In this document: positions 33,486 through 42,365 of the stretch, in pieces
Layout of the letters: the number at the start of each line of letters is the position of its first letter
Position numbering within the stretch: position 1 is the first letter of the stretch
NCBI GenBank assembly: GCA_963831105.1
Contig: CAWHOS010000009.1
Span: forward strand, 124,001-188,000
DNA from: DATFQI01 sp963831105
GTDB taxonomy: Bacteria; Actinomycetota; Thermoleophilia; Solirubrobacterales; Solirubrobacteraceae
Length of the DNA: 64,000 bases
Direction of reading: 5' to 3'
The notes under the pieces: generated by a model
What the model was told of the DNA's origin: nothing
Database searches by the model: none
Seen by the model: only the letters and a program-made list of their open reading frames with translations
Made by a program: the position numbers and the translations under genes

Positions 33486-34051
33486 CAGCCGTCGCCGAGC
33501 CGGAGGCTCTTCACGACGGCCTCGGTGTCGAACTTGGATCCGTCGCGCTGGGGCGCGGCGGCGGTCAGCACGACCACGTCCCCGTTGTCGCGCAGCACGT
33601 CGAGGCTGTTGGAGCGGACCTCGATCGGGTCGGTGCCGCGGCCCGGCGGCGTGACCGTCGAGGCGCTCAGCGCCTGCTTGGAGCCGGGGATCTCCACGGG
33701 CTCGTCGGACTCGATCTTCCCCTTGTTGACGTCGCGGATGACGATCCGGCGCTGGTCGGCGAGGCTCTCGAAGCGCTCGCCGGCGCCGGGGGAGACGCTG
33801 AGCTGGATCAGGCCGTACGGGGTCTTGGCCTTCTCGGGCGGGGTGATCTCGACGGCGGGCGCGCCGTCGGCGTCGGTGCGCTCGGCGACCTCCCAGTCGC
33901 CCGGGTAGGCGAACGAGATCCCGGCGGTGCTGAAGGTCTTGTAGCCGTCGGGCACCTTCGCGTCGCCGCTGAAGTCGTCGCCGCCGCCGCAGGACGCGAG
34001 CGTCCCGGCGGCCAGCAGGCAGAGGATGAGGGGTCGGGTCAGCACGGGCAT
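33485..34051 (-). CDS. lipoprotein, PsbP/DUF1795-like
   Basis: This 188-aa protein has a lipoprotein signal LILCLLAAGTLASCGGGDD (lipobox LASC). The domain begins FSTAGISFAYPGDWEVAERTDADG, the typical opening of PsbP-like/DUF1795 domains, and ends GSKFDTEAVVKSLRLGDG, also typical. It probably sits on the outer face of the membrane. It overlaps the pilin-like gene stop by 1 nt. Confidence 0.8.
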   Translation of the reverse strand: MPVLTRPLILCLLAAGTLASCGGGDDFSGDAKVPDGYKTFSTAGISFAYPGDWEVAERTDADGAPAVEITPPEKAKTPYGLIQLSVSPGAGERFESLADQRRIVIRDVNKGKIESDEPVEIPGSKQALSASTVTPPGRGTDPIEVRSNSLDVLRDNGDVVVLTAAAPQRDGSKFDTEAVVKSLRLGDG

Positions 34052-35424
34052 CAGGATGACGGCTGCTTGCACAGGCGCGGCTCGAAGCTGCCGCCGGGCA
34101 TGCGGACCAGGCCCGTGCGGTCGCTCTGCGTCTCGCTGGAGGACTTGCCGCCTGCGCCGCCGCCGATGCCCACGCCGACCTTGACCTCGCCCTCGGTCTC
34201 GGAGGTCTCGAGGTCGTAGGTGTCGAAGCCGAGCTTGCCCTTCTCGTCGAGCGCGGTGACCAGCGGGAGCACGTCCTGGCCCTGGCTGGTCAGCGCGCGC
34301 AGGGTGGCGTCGAGGTTCTCCTGGTCCTTGAGGTCCAGCTCGCCCGACACCTCCAGCCCCTGCCCCTGGCCCTCGGAGGCCGACAGCGTGACCTTCTCGA
34401 GCTCGCCGGCGAGATCGTCGAGGTCGTCGCCCTCGAGCAGCGCCTGGGCGCTGATCGAGCCGGTGTAGGCGGCGTTGCCCTTGAGCACGAGCTTGTCGGG
34501 CCGGTAGTCGTTCTGGGCGTCGAGCGTGATCTGGGCCGTGAAGGCGAGCTGGCCCTTGACGTTGCCGCCGAGCGCGGCCACCGACAGGCCGCCGCTGGCG
34601 TCCGCGTTGAGCTTGACCGTGAAGGTCACGTCGCCCTCGTTCTTGCCCGAGCTGACGACCCGCACCAGGCCCGCGCCCTCGATCAGGCCCTTGAGCTGGC
34701 CGTCGATCACCCCGATGCCGGCGGCCGCGTCGGCGGAGCCGTTCAGGAACGCCTTGCCCTCCATGTAGGTCTCCGTCGGCTTCGGGAGATCCTCGTTGTC
34801 GTCGACCCCGAGCTGGTCCAGCGCCCAGTCGTCGACGCCGCCGAGCGGGTTGTCCCAGCCGAGGAAGGGGACCTCGTCGTTGTAGGAGGCGAGGTCGCGC
34901 AGGATGCCGTCGAAGCCGCCCGCCGCCTGCACGCTCTCCTGGAAGGCGTCGGCATCGTCCTGGTTGTCGAACTCGAAGATGCGCCCGCCGGCGAGCCCGG
35001 CGCCCGCGAGCGCCTCGGCGGACAGGTCCGCCCCGAGCTTGCCGACCTTCGCCTTCGCGCCCGCGAACAGCTCGCCTGCCGCCTGGGTGTTGTCGACGAT
35101 CGTGAACTTGGACGAGCCGTCGGAGTAGTCCTCGCGGATCAGGATCGAGTCCTTGTCGATCTGGACGAAGGCGATCAGGACGTTGGCGTTGGCCGAGGTC
35201 GTCGACTTGCCGATCAGGCACTTCTCCGGCACCTGCGCGACCGGCTCCTCGCCGCACGTCTCGCCGCCGAGGATCGTGCAGACGGCGTCCTCGACGGCCG
35301 GCGCGACCTTCTCGTCGAGGTTCAGGGCGAACAGCGCGATGAAGATCAGCGCGACGACCGCGAGGATCCCCGCGTAGTCGGATGACGTGATGCCGCGCTG
35401 GTCGGAGTCCGCCCGCCTGAGCAT
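34051..35424 (-). CDS. large secreted protein with pilin-like N-terminus
   Basis: This 457-aa protein opens RGITSSDYAGILAVVALIFIALFALNL, resembling the class III leader and hydrophobic helix of Flp/TadE-type pilins (cleavage after Gly11 is plausible). The remaining 420 residues form a large acidic extracellular domain with many Asp, Gly and Ala. It contains a central repetitive beta region (DVTFTVKLNADASGGLSVAALGGNVKGQL, then LDLKDQENLDATLRAL). I know no family for it. It is the first gene of the operon and has a TAGCTT hexamer 8 nt before its ATG. Confidence 0.7.
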   Translation of the reverse strand: MLRRADSDQRGITSSDYAGILAVVALIFIALFALNLDEKVAPAVEDAVCTILGGETCGEEPVAQVPEKCLIGKSTTSANANVLIAFVQIDKDSILIREDYSDGSSKFTIVDNTQAAGELFAGAKAKVGKLGADLSAEALAGAGLAGGRIFEFDNQDDADAFQESVQAAGGFDGILRDLASYNDEVPFLGWDNPLGGVDDWALDQLGVDDNEDLPKPTETYMEGKAFLNGSADAAAGIGVIDGQLKGLIEGAGLVRVVSSGKNEGDVTFTVKLNADASGGLSVAALGGNVKGQLAFTAQITLDAQNDYRPDKLVLKGNAAYTGSISAQALLEGDDLDDLAGELEKVTLSASEGQGQGLEVSGELDLKDQENLDATLRALTSQGQDVLPLVTALDEKGKLGFDTYDLETSETEGEVKVGVGIGGGAGGKSSSETQSDRTGLVRMPGGSFEPRLCKQPSS

Positions 35425-35432
35425 GGTGCCGA

Positions 35433-35438
35433 AAGCTA
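35433..35438 (-). promoter_or_regulatory. -10 hexamer TAGCTT
   Basis: This sits 8 nt upstream of the pilin-like operon's first ATG (35424) on the minus strand. Leaderless start inferred. Confidence 0.4.
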
Positions 35439-35480
35439 GGAGGACGCCGGGCGGCCTCCCAGAGGCGGCGGACTCAACTT

Positions 35481-35497
35481 GGCCCTGGGACCAGGCC
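35481..35497 (-). terminator. possible terminator after P5C dehydrogenase gene
   Basis: GGCC-C-TGG-GA-CCA-GGCC can fold into a 7-bp stem with one bulged base, right at the stop codon of the dehydrogenase gene. It has no T-tract. The stem is weak, so confidence is low. Confidence 0.3.
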
Positions 35498-37056
35498 TAG
35501 ACGACTAGGCCGTGCCGCATGGTGTTCTCCGTCACCACGCGCGGCTCCACGAACTGCAGCAGGTAGCCCGGGCCGCCGGCCTTGGTGCCGGTGCCCGACA
35601 GGCGGTTGCCGCCGAAGGGCTGGCGGCCGACCATCGCGCCCGTGATCGAGCGGTTGACGTAGAGGTTGCCGACCGGCGTGCGGTCGACGACGTAGTCGAC
35701 GGTGTCCGGGTTGCGGGCGAACAGGCCGCCGGTGAGCGCGAAGGGGGAGGCGTCGACGCGGTCGCAGGCGTCCTCGACGCTCTTGACGCGCTCCACGGCC
35801 AGCAGCGGGCCGAAGATCTCCTCGGTGAGCACCGGGGAGTCCGACGGCAGGTCGGCGACGACCGCGGGCGTGGCGAACCAGCCGCCCTCTGGGACCTCGG
35901 CGGCGCGCGCGGCCACGCGGCCGGTGCGCTCGGCCTCCTCGGTGTAGCGCTGGACGCGCTCCTGGGCGTCGCGCTCGATCACGGGCGGGACGTCGATGCC
36001 GAGCCGGTCGGCCTGGCCGACGTCGAGCACCTCCACCGCGCCCGCCAGGCGTTCCAGCAGCGGGTCGTGGATCGCCTCGTGGACGAGCGCGCGCGCGGCG
36101 GCCGAGCACTTCTGGCCCGCGTAGAGGTACGCCGATGTCACGAGCGCCGGGACGACCTCGTCGAGGTCGGCGTCGGAGTCGACGATCACGCAGTTCTTGC
36201 CGCCCATCTCGGCGATCACGCGCTTGAGGTGGTTCTGGCCGGGGCGCGTCTGCGCGGATTCGCGCACGATCTCCAGCCCGACCGCGCCCGAGCCCGTGAA
36301 GGCGATCGTGTGCACGCGCGGGTCCTTGACGAGCGCGGCGCCGGCGTCGCCCTCGCCGGGCAGCAGCGACACCGCGTCGGGCGGCACGCCCGCCTCGCGC
36401 AGGGCACGGAAGATCATCAGCGCGCAGCCCGGCGACTGCTCGGCCGGCTTGAGCACGACCGAGTTGCCCGTGGCCAGGCCCGCACTGACCATCCCGAGCG
36501 GGATCGCGAGCGGGAAGTTCCACGGCGAGATCACCGCGACGATGCCGCGCGGGGCGTAGGAGAGCGTGTTCTTCTCGCCCGGGACCTGCAGCAGCGGCGC
36601 ACCCTGGGCGATGTCCAGCGCGCCGCGGGCGTAGTACTCGAGGAAGTCGATCGCCTCGCAGACGTCGGCGTCGGCCTCGGGCCACGGCTTCGCGCACTCG
36701 CGCACGGCCAGCGCGGCGGCCTCCAGGCGCCGCTCGCGCAGCCACTGCGCGGCGCGCACCAGGATCTCGGCGCGCTCCCGCGCCGGCGTCGCGGCCCAGG
36801 CCTTCGAGCCGCGCTGCGCGGCCTGCAGCGCCGCGTCGACGTCGGCCTCGGTCGCCTTCGCGGCGGTCGCCACCACCCGCTCGGGGTCGCCGGGGTCGGT
36901 CGAGACGAGCTCGTCGCCGTGGCGCTGGTCCTCGCCGATCCAGACGGGGACCTGCAGAGGCGGCCGCGCGTCGTGCTCGCGGATCGCCTCGTCGAGCCTC
37001 GCCCGCACGGGCGCACGGCGCAGCTCGAGGATCGGCTCGTTCTCGAACGCCTTCAT
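35497..37056 (-). CDS. pruA: 1-pyrroline-5-carboxylate dehydrogenase
   Basis: This 519-aa aldehyde dehydrogenase oxidises glutamate semialdehyde to glutamate, the second step of proline breakdown. It has VISPWNFPLAIPLGM, the NAD-binding FTGSGAVG, general base Glu283 in IAEMGGKN and nucleophile Cys317 in AGQKCSA. The C-terminal signature QPFGGNRLSGTGTKAGGPGYLLQF is diagnostic of P5CDH. It is a separate protein, not fused as in PutA. A TAGCCT hexamer 7 nt before ATG 37056 suggests its own promoter, though all upstream genes to 41073 share the strand. Confidence 0.93.
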   Translation of the reverse strand: MKAFENEPILELRRAPVRARLDEAIREHDARPPLQVPVWIGEDQRHGDELVSTDPGDPERVVATAAKATEADVDAALQAAQRGSKAWAATPARERAEILVRAAQWLRERRLEAAALAVRECAKPWPEADADVCEAIDFLEYYARGALDIAQGAPLLQVPGEKNTLSYAPRGIVAVISPWNFPLAIPLGMVSAGLATGNSVVLKPAEQSPGCALMIFRALREAGVPPDAVSLLPGEGDAGAALVKDPRVHTIAFTGSGAVGLEIVRESAQTRPGQNHLKRVIAEMGGKNCVIVDSDADLDEVVPALVTSAYLYAGQKCSAAARALVHEAIHDPLLERLAGAVEVLDVGQADRLGIDVPPVIERDAQERVQRYTEEAERTGRVAARAAEVPEGGWFATPAVVADLPSDSPVLTEEIFGPLLAVERVKSVEDACDRVDASPFALTGGLFARNPDTVDYVVDRTPVGNLYVNRSITGAMVGRQPFGGNRLSGTGTKAGGPGYLLQFVEPRVVTENTMRHGLVV

Positions 37057-37063
37057 CGCGATG

Positions 37064-37069
37064 AGGCTA
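37064..37069 (-). promoter_or_regulatory. -10 hexamer TAGCCT
   Basis: This ends 7 nt before the ATG of the P5C dehydrogenase gene on the minus strand, a leaderless-type position. Confidence 0.4.
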
Positions 37070-37103
37070 GCCGCGCCGGGGCAGCGGCGCGCTGCGCTCG
37101 GCG

Positions 37104-37925
37104 CTAGGGCACGGTGCGAGCGATTGCGAGCAGGTAGTCGTAGGGATACGCCACCGGTCCCTCGGGCGAAGCGTTCGCGCGCTGCGCGAATGCGAGCAGG
37201 TCGCCATCGAGCGCGGTGAGCCGCTGCGGATCGTCCGCGAGCATCGCGCGAAGCGCGATCAGGGGCCCGAACGTCTCGGTGAAGAAGGCGGCGTAGCCGG
37301 CCGGTCCGCCTGGGACGCTCTCGACATAGCGAAGGCGCTCGCAGCGCAGCTCGGCGATCGCATCGCCGAGCAGCGCGCGCAGGTGCTCCTCGGTGCCCCA
37401 GCGCAGCGGCGGCTCGCCCTCCGGCGGCGGCGCGTGGCGTCCGAGCGTGGCGAACAAGTCGCCCGCCACGCCGTCGGGCGTGAAGCTCGCCAGCGCGATC
37501 GTGCCGCCGGGGCGGCAGACTCGCAGCAGCTCGCGCGCCGTCGCGCGGTGGTCTGGGGCGAACATCACGCCGAACGCGGATGTGACGGCATCGAAGGCGC
37601 CATCGGCGAACGGCAGCGCCTCGGCGTCCGCTTCGACCCAGTCGAGCTCGATCCCGCGCGCCTCGGCCGCGGCGCGGCCGGCCGCCAGGTTCTCGGGCGT
37701 GAGGTCCGAGGCCACCACGTCGGCGCCCGCCTCCGCCGCGCGGACCGCGACGTTGCCCGAGCCGGCGGCCACGTCGAGCACGCGCATCCCGGGGCGGATC
37801 CCGGCTGCCTCCACGACGACGGGCCCGACCTCCCAGACGAGCTGCGTGGCGAAGCGGTGATAGTCCCCGAGCGCCCACATCCGGCGGGCGGCTGCCTTCT
37901 GCTCTATCTGCTGCACGGTTCGCAT
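37104..37925 (-). CDS. class I SAM-dependent methyltransferase, UbiE-like
   Basis: This 273-aa protein reads MRTVQQIEQKAAARRMWALGDYHRFATQLVWEVGP at its start, then motif I VLDVAAGSGNVAVRAAEAGADVVASDLTPENL, motif II EALPFADGAFDAVTSAFGVMFAPDH and motif III LLRVCRPGGTIALASF. The substrate is unknown; related proteins are annotated as quinone or small-molecule methyltransferases. I chose ATG 37925 because conservation appears to begin there; starts at 37988 and 38039 are also in frame. It lies between the proline-linked LuxR gene and the P5C dehydrogenase gene. Confidence 0.85.
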   Translation of the reverse strand: MRTVQQIEQKAAARRMWALGDYHRFATQLVWEVGPVVVEAAGIRPGMRVLDVAAGSGNVAVRAAEAGADVVASDLTPENLAAGRAAAEARGIELDWVEADAEALPFADGAFDAVTSAFGVMFAPDHRATARELLRVCRPGGTIALASFTPDGVAGDLFATLGRHAPPPEGEPPLRWGTEEHLRALLGDAIAELRCERLRYVESVPGGPAGYAAFFTETFGPLIALRAMLADDPQRLTALDGDLLAFAQRANASPEGPVAYPYDYLLAIARTVP

Positions 37926-38070
37926 CCGGGCTCCCATCTCCTCGACGGCGGCGAGCGCGGCGAGCCGGGTCATGCTCGTGCGCGCCATGGCGCGACCGTA
38001 CGCCCGAGCTCGCGCGCCGGCTTCGCCCAGACCGGTCATCTCTCGCGCCGGCCCAGATGGCCCGTCCTGG

Positions 38071-39681
38071 CTAGCGCGTCAGCTCGCTCCGGGCCGCCAG
38101 CGCCGCGGCCGCGCTCCGCGAGTGCACGCCGAGCTTGCCCAGCAGGTTCGTCACGTGGCGGTGCACGGTGTGCTCGCTGAGCACGAGCCGCGCGGCGATC
38201 TGCCGGTTCGTGAGCCCCTGGGCTATCAGCGCCAGCACCTCACGCTCACGCCCGCTCAGCGGCTCGAGCGCGTCGGGGCGTGGCGCCCTCCCGGCGACGA
38301 CAAGCGCCCGCAGACCGTCGCTCGCCCGCGCCGCCTCCTCGGCGGCGGCCCCGGCGCGGCCGAGCGCGACCAGGGTCGCCGCCAGGTCGCGGCGGGCGAG
38401 CGCGGCTTCGTATGGGGTCCCGGCGCGCTCGTAGCCGTCGACTGCGTCCTCGAGCAGGGTGCGGGCCTGCTCGTGCTCGCCCCGCGCCGCGTGGAGCACG
38501 CCGTCCGCGCGGTCGGCGCCCGCGCGCACGGTCGCACCCGTACCCGCGCAGACGGCGCGGAGGGCGGCGATGGCCTCGGCGGCGCGATCGAGGTCGCCCG
38601 CCGCGGCGGCGGCCAACGCAAGCAGCTCGAGTGCCGGCGCGCGCTCGAGCCGCCGGTCGCCGGGGCGCCCGCGGAGCACGCGCTCGACGCGCTCCAGAGC
38701 CTCCCGGGCCCGCGCGCGATCGAGGTCCAGCCGCGCGCGGCAGAGCTGGGCCGCCGTCGTGGCACCGGCCCGGTCGAGCAGCGCCCCGGCCTCATCGGCG
38801 CGGCCCTCGCGGCGCCGGAGCTCGGCCAGCGCGACGAGCGCGCCGCCCGCCCAGGCGGGGCGCGAGCGGTCGAAGTCGGCCACCGCCGCCGCCAGCACGT
38901 CCTCCGCCTCGGCCCAGCGGCCGCGCCACAGGTGCAGCGCGCCGTACTCGGCGCGGCAGAAGGCGAGCATGTACCGGCTGCCGTAGCGCTCGGAGAAGCG
39001 CGCGATGCGGTCACACCACGCCGACGCACGATCGAGGTCGGCGACCGCCATGCAAGCCGAGACGAGGAAGCAGAACGTCCAGGCGCCCGAGATCGGGATC
39101 TGCGCCCGATCCTCGAGCGCGGCGGCGGTCGCCTCGTCGAGCCGGCGCATGCCCTCGCGCACCTCGGCGCAGGCGACGAGCGACGCACCCTCGAGCGCGA
39201 GCCCGAGCATCTCGAGGTCCGGCACGTCGAGCCGCCGCCCGACCTCGGCGGCGCGAACCGCGAGCGACCGCGCCATCTCGGTGTCGCCGTCCAAGTGGGC
39301 GATATAGCCCTCCTGGAAGTCCAGCCACCCGTGCTCGGGGCATGGGCCGAGCGGCTCGAGCAGCCGCCCGGCGCGCTGCAGCCACCCGCCGGCCACGGTG
39401 GAGGCGCCGTGGAAGTCGAGCTCGTCGATCGCCAGCCAAGTGGCCGTGCGCGCGGCTCCCGCGGCGTCGCCCGCATCGCGGTAGCCGCGGTGGGCCTGTT
39501 CGCGCGCGGCAAACGTCGCGGGCTCGTCGTCGAGCCACCACGCGGCCCAGGCGAGCCCCTCGAGGTCCTCAGGGGTTTCCGCGGCCCCGAAGCTGTCCCG
39601 GGCGGCTGCCCAGCGCCCGGCCCGCAGGTGCTCCCATCCTTCCCCGGCGCGGCTGCTCGCGAGCTTGCTCGGAGGCCGCAC
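38071..39681 (-). CDS. LuxR-type regulator with tetratricopeptide-like sensor
   Basis: This 536-aa protein has a long all-helical region (residues about 10-450) of repeated Ala/Leu/Arg helices resembling TPR or MalT-type repeats. The C-terminal LuxR HTH reads LSGREREVLALIAQGLTNRQIAARLVLSEHTVHRHVTNLLGKLGVHSRSAAAALAARSEL. There is no NTPase or receiver domain. It starts 6 nt after the proline dehydrogenase stop on the same strand, so it is probably in that operon and could regulate proline use; that link rests on position. Confidence 0.88.
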   Translation of the reverse strand: MRPPSKLASSRAGEGWEHLRAGRWAAARDSFGAAETPEDLEGLAWAAWWLDDEPATFAAREQAHRGYRDAGDAAGAARTATWLAIDELDFHGASTVAGGWLQRAGRLLEPLGPCPEHGWLDFQEGYIAHLDGDTEMARSLAVRAAEVGRRLDVPDLEMLGLALEGASLVACAEVREGMRRLDEATAAALEDRAQIPISGAWTFCFLVSACMAVADLDRASAWCDRIARFSERYGSRYMLAFCRAEYGALHLWRGRWAEAEDVLAAAVADFDRSRPAWAGGALVALAELRRREGRADEAGALLDRAGATTAAQLCRARLDLDRARAREALERVERVLRGRPGDRRLERAPALELLALAAAAAGDLDRAAEAIAALRAVCAGTGATVRAGADRADGVLHAARGEHEQARTLLEDAVDGYERAGTPYEAALARRDLAATLVALGRAGAAAEEAARASDGLRALVVAGRAPRPDALEPLSGREREVLALIAQGLTNRQIAARLVLSEHTVHRHVTNLLGKLGVHSRSAAAALAARSELTR

Positions 39682-39687
39682 CGGCGA

Positions 39688-41073
39688 TCACCCCGCCGGG
39701 CTCGTCGCCGCGGAGCCGGGGGGCGCCAAGAGCCTGTCGAGCGACGCGCCGCGGGCCTGGTCGGCCAGGAACGAGTCGTTGGAGGTGTTCTCGAGCAGGC
39801 GGCGCACGAGGTAGGCCATGCCGGCCACGAGGTCGCCGACCGGGCAGTAGGCGCGCACGCGCAGGTTCATGCCCGCGATCGCCTCCTGCAGCGGGTCGCC
39901 GAGGCCGCGCAGGATCTGCAGCTCGAGGTCCTCGTCCTTTCCGCCGGAGAGGCGGTTGTAGGCGATCGCGTGGGCGATCGAGCGCAGGTTGTGGCTGGCG
40001 ATGGCGACGCGCAGGCCGCAGCCGCGGGTGCGCGCGTCCAGCAGGCGGCAGGTCAGCTGCTCGAAGTTGCGGTCCGAGTCGGCCTTGACGTCGAAGACCG
40101 GGACCTCCCAGCCGTGCTGTCGGGCCTCGACGATCTCGTGGTCCCAGTAGGCGCCCTTGACCAGGCGCACGGTCAGCGGTGTGGAGCGGGCGGCGCCCGG
40201 GCCGGTCAGCCACGCCTCGATCTGGTCGAGCGTCTGCGGCGAGTCGCGCAGGTAGGCCTGCAGCACCATGCCGGCCGACGGTCCCTCGCGGAACTCCTCC
40301 TCGGCGAGCAGCTCGAGCACGAGCTCCAGCACGGCGTCGCGCGAGTCCAGCGACTCCGTGTCGATGTGCAGGTGCGCGCGGAGCTCGCGCGCCTGTCGCA
40401 GCAGGCCGCGCAGGCGCTCGGCGGCGTCGCGCTTGCCGCGCTCGGGCGCCTCCGGCCGCAGCAGCGGCGTGAGCGCGGAGACCTTCACGGAGAGGTTCGT
40501 GCGCGGCAGCGGGCCGGCGGAGTCGCGCTCGAGCTGCGGGCGCGCGGGCCACTTGGCCGACTCGCGCACCACGGTCTCGAGCGCCTCCGAGCAGCGCTCG
40601 GCGTAGCGCTGCGCCTCGGCCTGGGTGACCGTCGCCTCGCCGAGCAGGTCGACCGAGGAGGCGACGCCGTCCTTCCACAGCTCGCGCAGGTCGCCCATCG
40701 CCGCCTTCGGCGACTCGCCGACGATGAAGCGGTGCGCCATGTGCTTGACGCCGGTGGCGGCGGCGCGCCCGAGCGCGGCGCGCCCGGCGCGGGAGCTGCC
40801 CATCTTCATCGCGACGGCGATCGGAGGAGGCGGCTCCTCGACCTCGCGCAGGAAGCCCGTCAGGTGGGTGGCGAGGTCGTCGACGTTGCGGCAGGCGGGC
40901 ACGACGTCGACGAAGCGGAAAAGCGCCGCCTTCAGCTCGGCGTCGCCCGACGCGAGCGCCATCGCCTTGTCGTCGAGCGCCTTCAGCGGGCGGCGCGCGG
41001 ACGACGGCAGGCCCTTCCACAGGCTCCTGCCGACCTCGTGCAGCTCGCGTTCCAGCGCGGATTCTTCGACCAC
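39688..41073 (-). CDS. proline dehydrogenase
   Basis: This 461-aa FAD barrel oxidises proline to pyrroline-5-carboxylate. Family text includes NLSVKVSALTPLLRP, AHLHIDTESLDSRDAVLELV, VRLVKGAYWDHEIVEARQHGW, VAIASHNLRSIAHAIA and the C-terminal RVRAYCPVGDLVAGMAYLVRRLLENTSNDSFL, which holds the proline-binding YxPxG/RRxxEN residues. It matches the PRODH domain of PutA but stands alone. Start GTG 41073, divergent from the arginase-fold gene. Confidence 0.93.
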   Translation of the reverse strand: MVEESALERELHEVGRSLWKGLPSSARRPLKALDDKAMALASGDAELKAALFRFVDVVPACRNVDDLATHLTGFLREVEEPPPPIAVAMKMGSSRAGRAALGRAAATGVKHMAHRFIVGESPKAAMGDLRELWKDGVASSVDLLGEATVTQAEAQRYAERCSEALETVVRESAKWPARPQLERDSAGPLPRTNLSVKVSALTPLLRPEAPERGKRDAAERLRGLLRQARELRAHLHIDTESLDSRDAVLELVLELLAEEEFREGPSAGMVLQAYLRDSPQTLDQIEAWLTGPGAARSTPLTVRLVKGAYWDHEIVEARQHGWEVPVFDVKADSDRNFEQLTCRLLDARTRGCGLRVAIASHNLRSIAHAIAYNRLSGGKDEDLELQILRGLGDPLQEAIAGMNLRVRAYCPVGDLVAGMAYLVRRLLENTSNDSFLADQARGASLDRLLAPPGSAATSPAG

Positions 41074-41080
41074 GCCGCCG

Positions 41081-41101
41081 ACGATATCGGGCGCCTACCA
41101 T
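41081..41101. promoter_or_regulatory. divergent -10 hexamers, proline dehydrogenase and arginase-like genes
   Basis: Minus-strand TATCGT (41081-41086) ends 7 nt before the proline dehydrogenase GTG. Plus-strand TACCAT (41096-41101) ends 8 nt before the ATG at 41110. Only 36 nt separate the two starts, so one bound regulator could affect both. Confidence 0.45.
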
Positions 41102-41109
41102 CGTCTGCC

Positions 41110-41919
41110 ATGGGCCGCCCGACCGAGCTGATCGTCGTCCCGTACAGCCTCGGCCGGGAGGGCTCGGGGATGGGCGCGGGCCCGCTCGCCCTGCGCGCCG
41201 AGGTCGAGGAGCTGCTGGCGCCGACGGCGGTGACCCGGGTCGCGTTGAGCGCCCCGTTCGAGAACGAGGTCGGCGCGTGCCTCGACCTCAATCGCCAGGT
41301 CGCGGCCGCCGTCGCGGCGGTGCGGGCGCGCGGCGCGCTGCCGGTCGTCCTGACGGGCAACTGCCACACGCAGCAGGCGGTCGTGGCCGGCGCGAGACCC
41401 GAGGGCCTGGTGTGGTTCGACTGCCACGGCGACCTGCAGACGCCGGAGACGACGACCACGGGCTTCTTCGACGGCTGCGCGCTCTCGATGGTGCTCGGCG
41501 ACTGCTGGGCGACGCTGTGCGCGTCCGTGCCGGGCTTCGTGCCGCTGGCGGGGGAGCGCGTCGTGCTCGTCGGTGGGCGCGACCTCGAGCCGGCCGAGCG
41601 CGAGCGGCTCACCGCCGCGGGCATCGTGAACGTCGTCGAGGGCGAGGTCGGCGGTCTCGGCGGGGCGCTCGGCGCCGCCGGCTCGCGGGTGAGCCTGCAC
41701 CTGGACCTCGACGTGCTCGACGCGGAGACCGTCGGGCGAGCGAACGCTTACGCGATGCCCGGCGGCATCGGCTCGGAGCAACTTGCCGAGGCAGTCGTGA
41801 CGGTGGCCGGCGCTGCGGAGCTCGAGGCGTTGACGATCTCGGCCTACGACCCCTCGCACGACACGGACGGCGGGGTGCGTGCCGCGGTGCACGAGACCCT
41901 CGTCGCCGTGCGATCCTGA
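41110..41919 (+). CDS. arginase/ureohydrolase-fold enzyme
   Basis: This 269-aa protein has the metal-binding motifs of the arginase superfamily in altered form. GNCH (His86) replaces GGDH. FDCHGDLQTPET (Asp104, His106, Asp108) matches DAHxD. LHLDLDVLDAE (Asp199, Asp201) matches SxDxDxxDP. YDPSHDTDG near the C-terminus is also in place. All six expected manganese ligands are present, so activity on a guanidino or related amide is plausible. Placement beside proline catabolism would suit a route from arginine via ornithine, but the substrate is inferred. Confidence 0.8.
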   Translation: MGRPTELIVVPYSLGREGSGMGAGPLALRAEVEELLAPTAVTRVALSAPFENEVGACLDLNRQVAAAVAAVRARGALPVVLTGNCHTQQAVVAGARPEGLVWFDCHGDLQTPETTTTGFFDGCALSMVLGDCWATLCASVPGFVPLAGERVVLVGGRDLEPAERERLTAAGIVNVVEGEVGGLGGALGAAGSRVSLHLDLDVLDAETVGRANAYAMPGGIGSEQLAEAVVTVAGAAELEALTISAYDPSHDTDGGVRAAVHETLVAVRS

Positions 41920-41923
41920 GGCC

Positions 41924-42364
41924 ATGCGCATTGCGGTGGCAGCGGACGAGCGCACGGGCGTGGCGGAGGCCGTGCTCGAGGCGCTGCGGCAGCGAGGCCA
42001 CGAGCCGCTGCTGCACGGCGCCCTCTCCGCGGACGAGCGCGACGACTGGGCCTGGGCCTCCGAGGCCGCCGCCCGCGACGTCGCGGAGGGCCGTGCCGAG
42101 CAGGCCGTCGTCTGCTGCTGGACGGGGACGGGCGCCTCGATCGCCGCCAACAAGGTCCGCGGGATCCGCGCCGCGCTGTGCGCCGACGCCGCGACCGCCG
42201 AGGGCGCCCGCAAGTGGAACGACGCCAACGTGCTCGCGCTCTCGCTGCGGACGACCTCCGAGGCCGTGCTCGCCGAGATCCTCGAAGCGTGGTTCAAGGC
42301 CGAGCCGTCACCCGATGCCGACGACGCCGCCAACGTCGCCCACCTGGGGGAGATCGAGGCTTGA
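41924..42364 (+). CDS. RpiB/LacA/LacB family sugar-phosphate isomerase
   Basis: This 146-aa protein starts MRIAVAADERTGVAEAVLEALRQRGHEPLLHG and contains CCWTGTGASIAANKVRGIRAALC. That is the RpiB signature with catalytic Cys65 in place of the CGTGIG cysteine. KWNDANVLALSLRTTSEAV also matches. It should isomerise a phosphopentose or phosphohexose. The CWTGTG variant differs from true ribose 5-phosphate isomerase, so the substrate is open. It follows the arginase-like gene by 4 nt. Confidence 0.85.
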   Translation: MRIAVAADERTGVAEAVLEALRQRGHEPLLHGALSADERDDWAWASEAAARDVAEGRAEQAVVCCWTGTGASIAANKVRGIRAALCADAATAEGARKWNDANVLALSLRTTSEAVLAEILEAWFKAEPSPDADDAANVAHLGEIEA

Positions 42365-42365
42365 C

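Noticed and set aside
37972..41919. 1,315-codon plus-strand open frame ending in the arginase-like gene
   Set aside because: Only the last 270 codons are a real protein; the rest is antisense to the LuxR and proline dehydrogenase genes.
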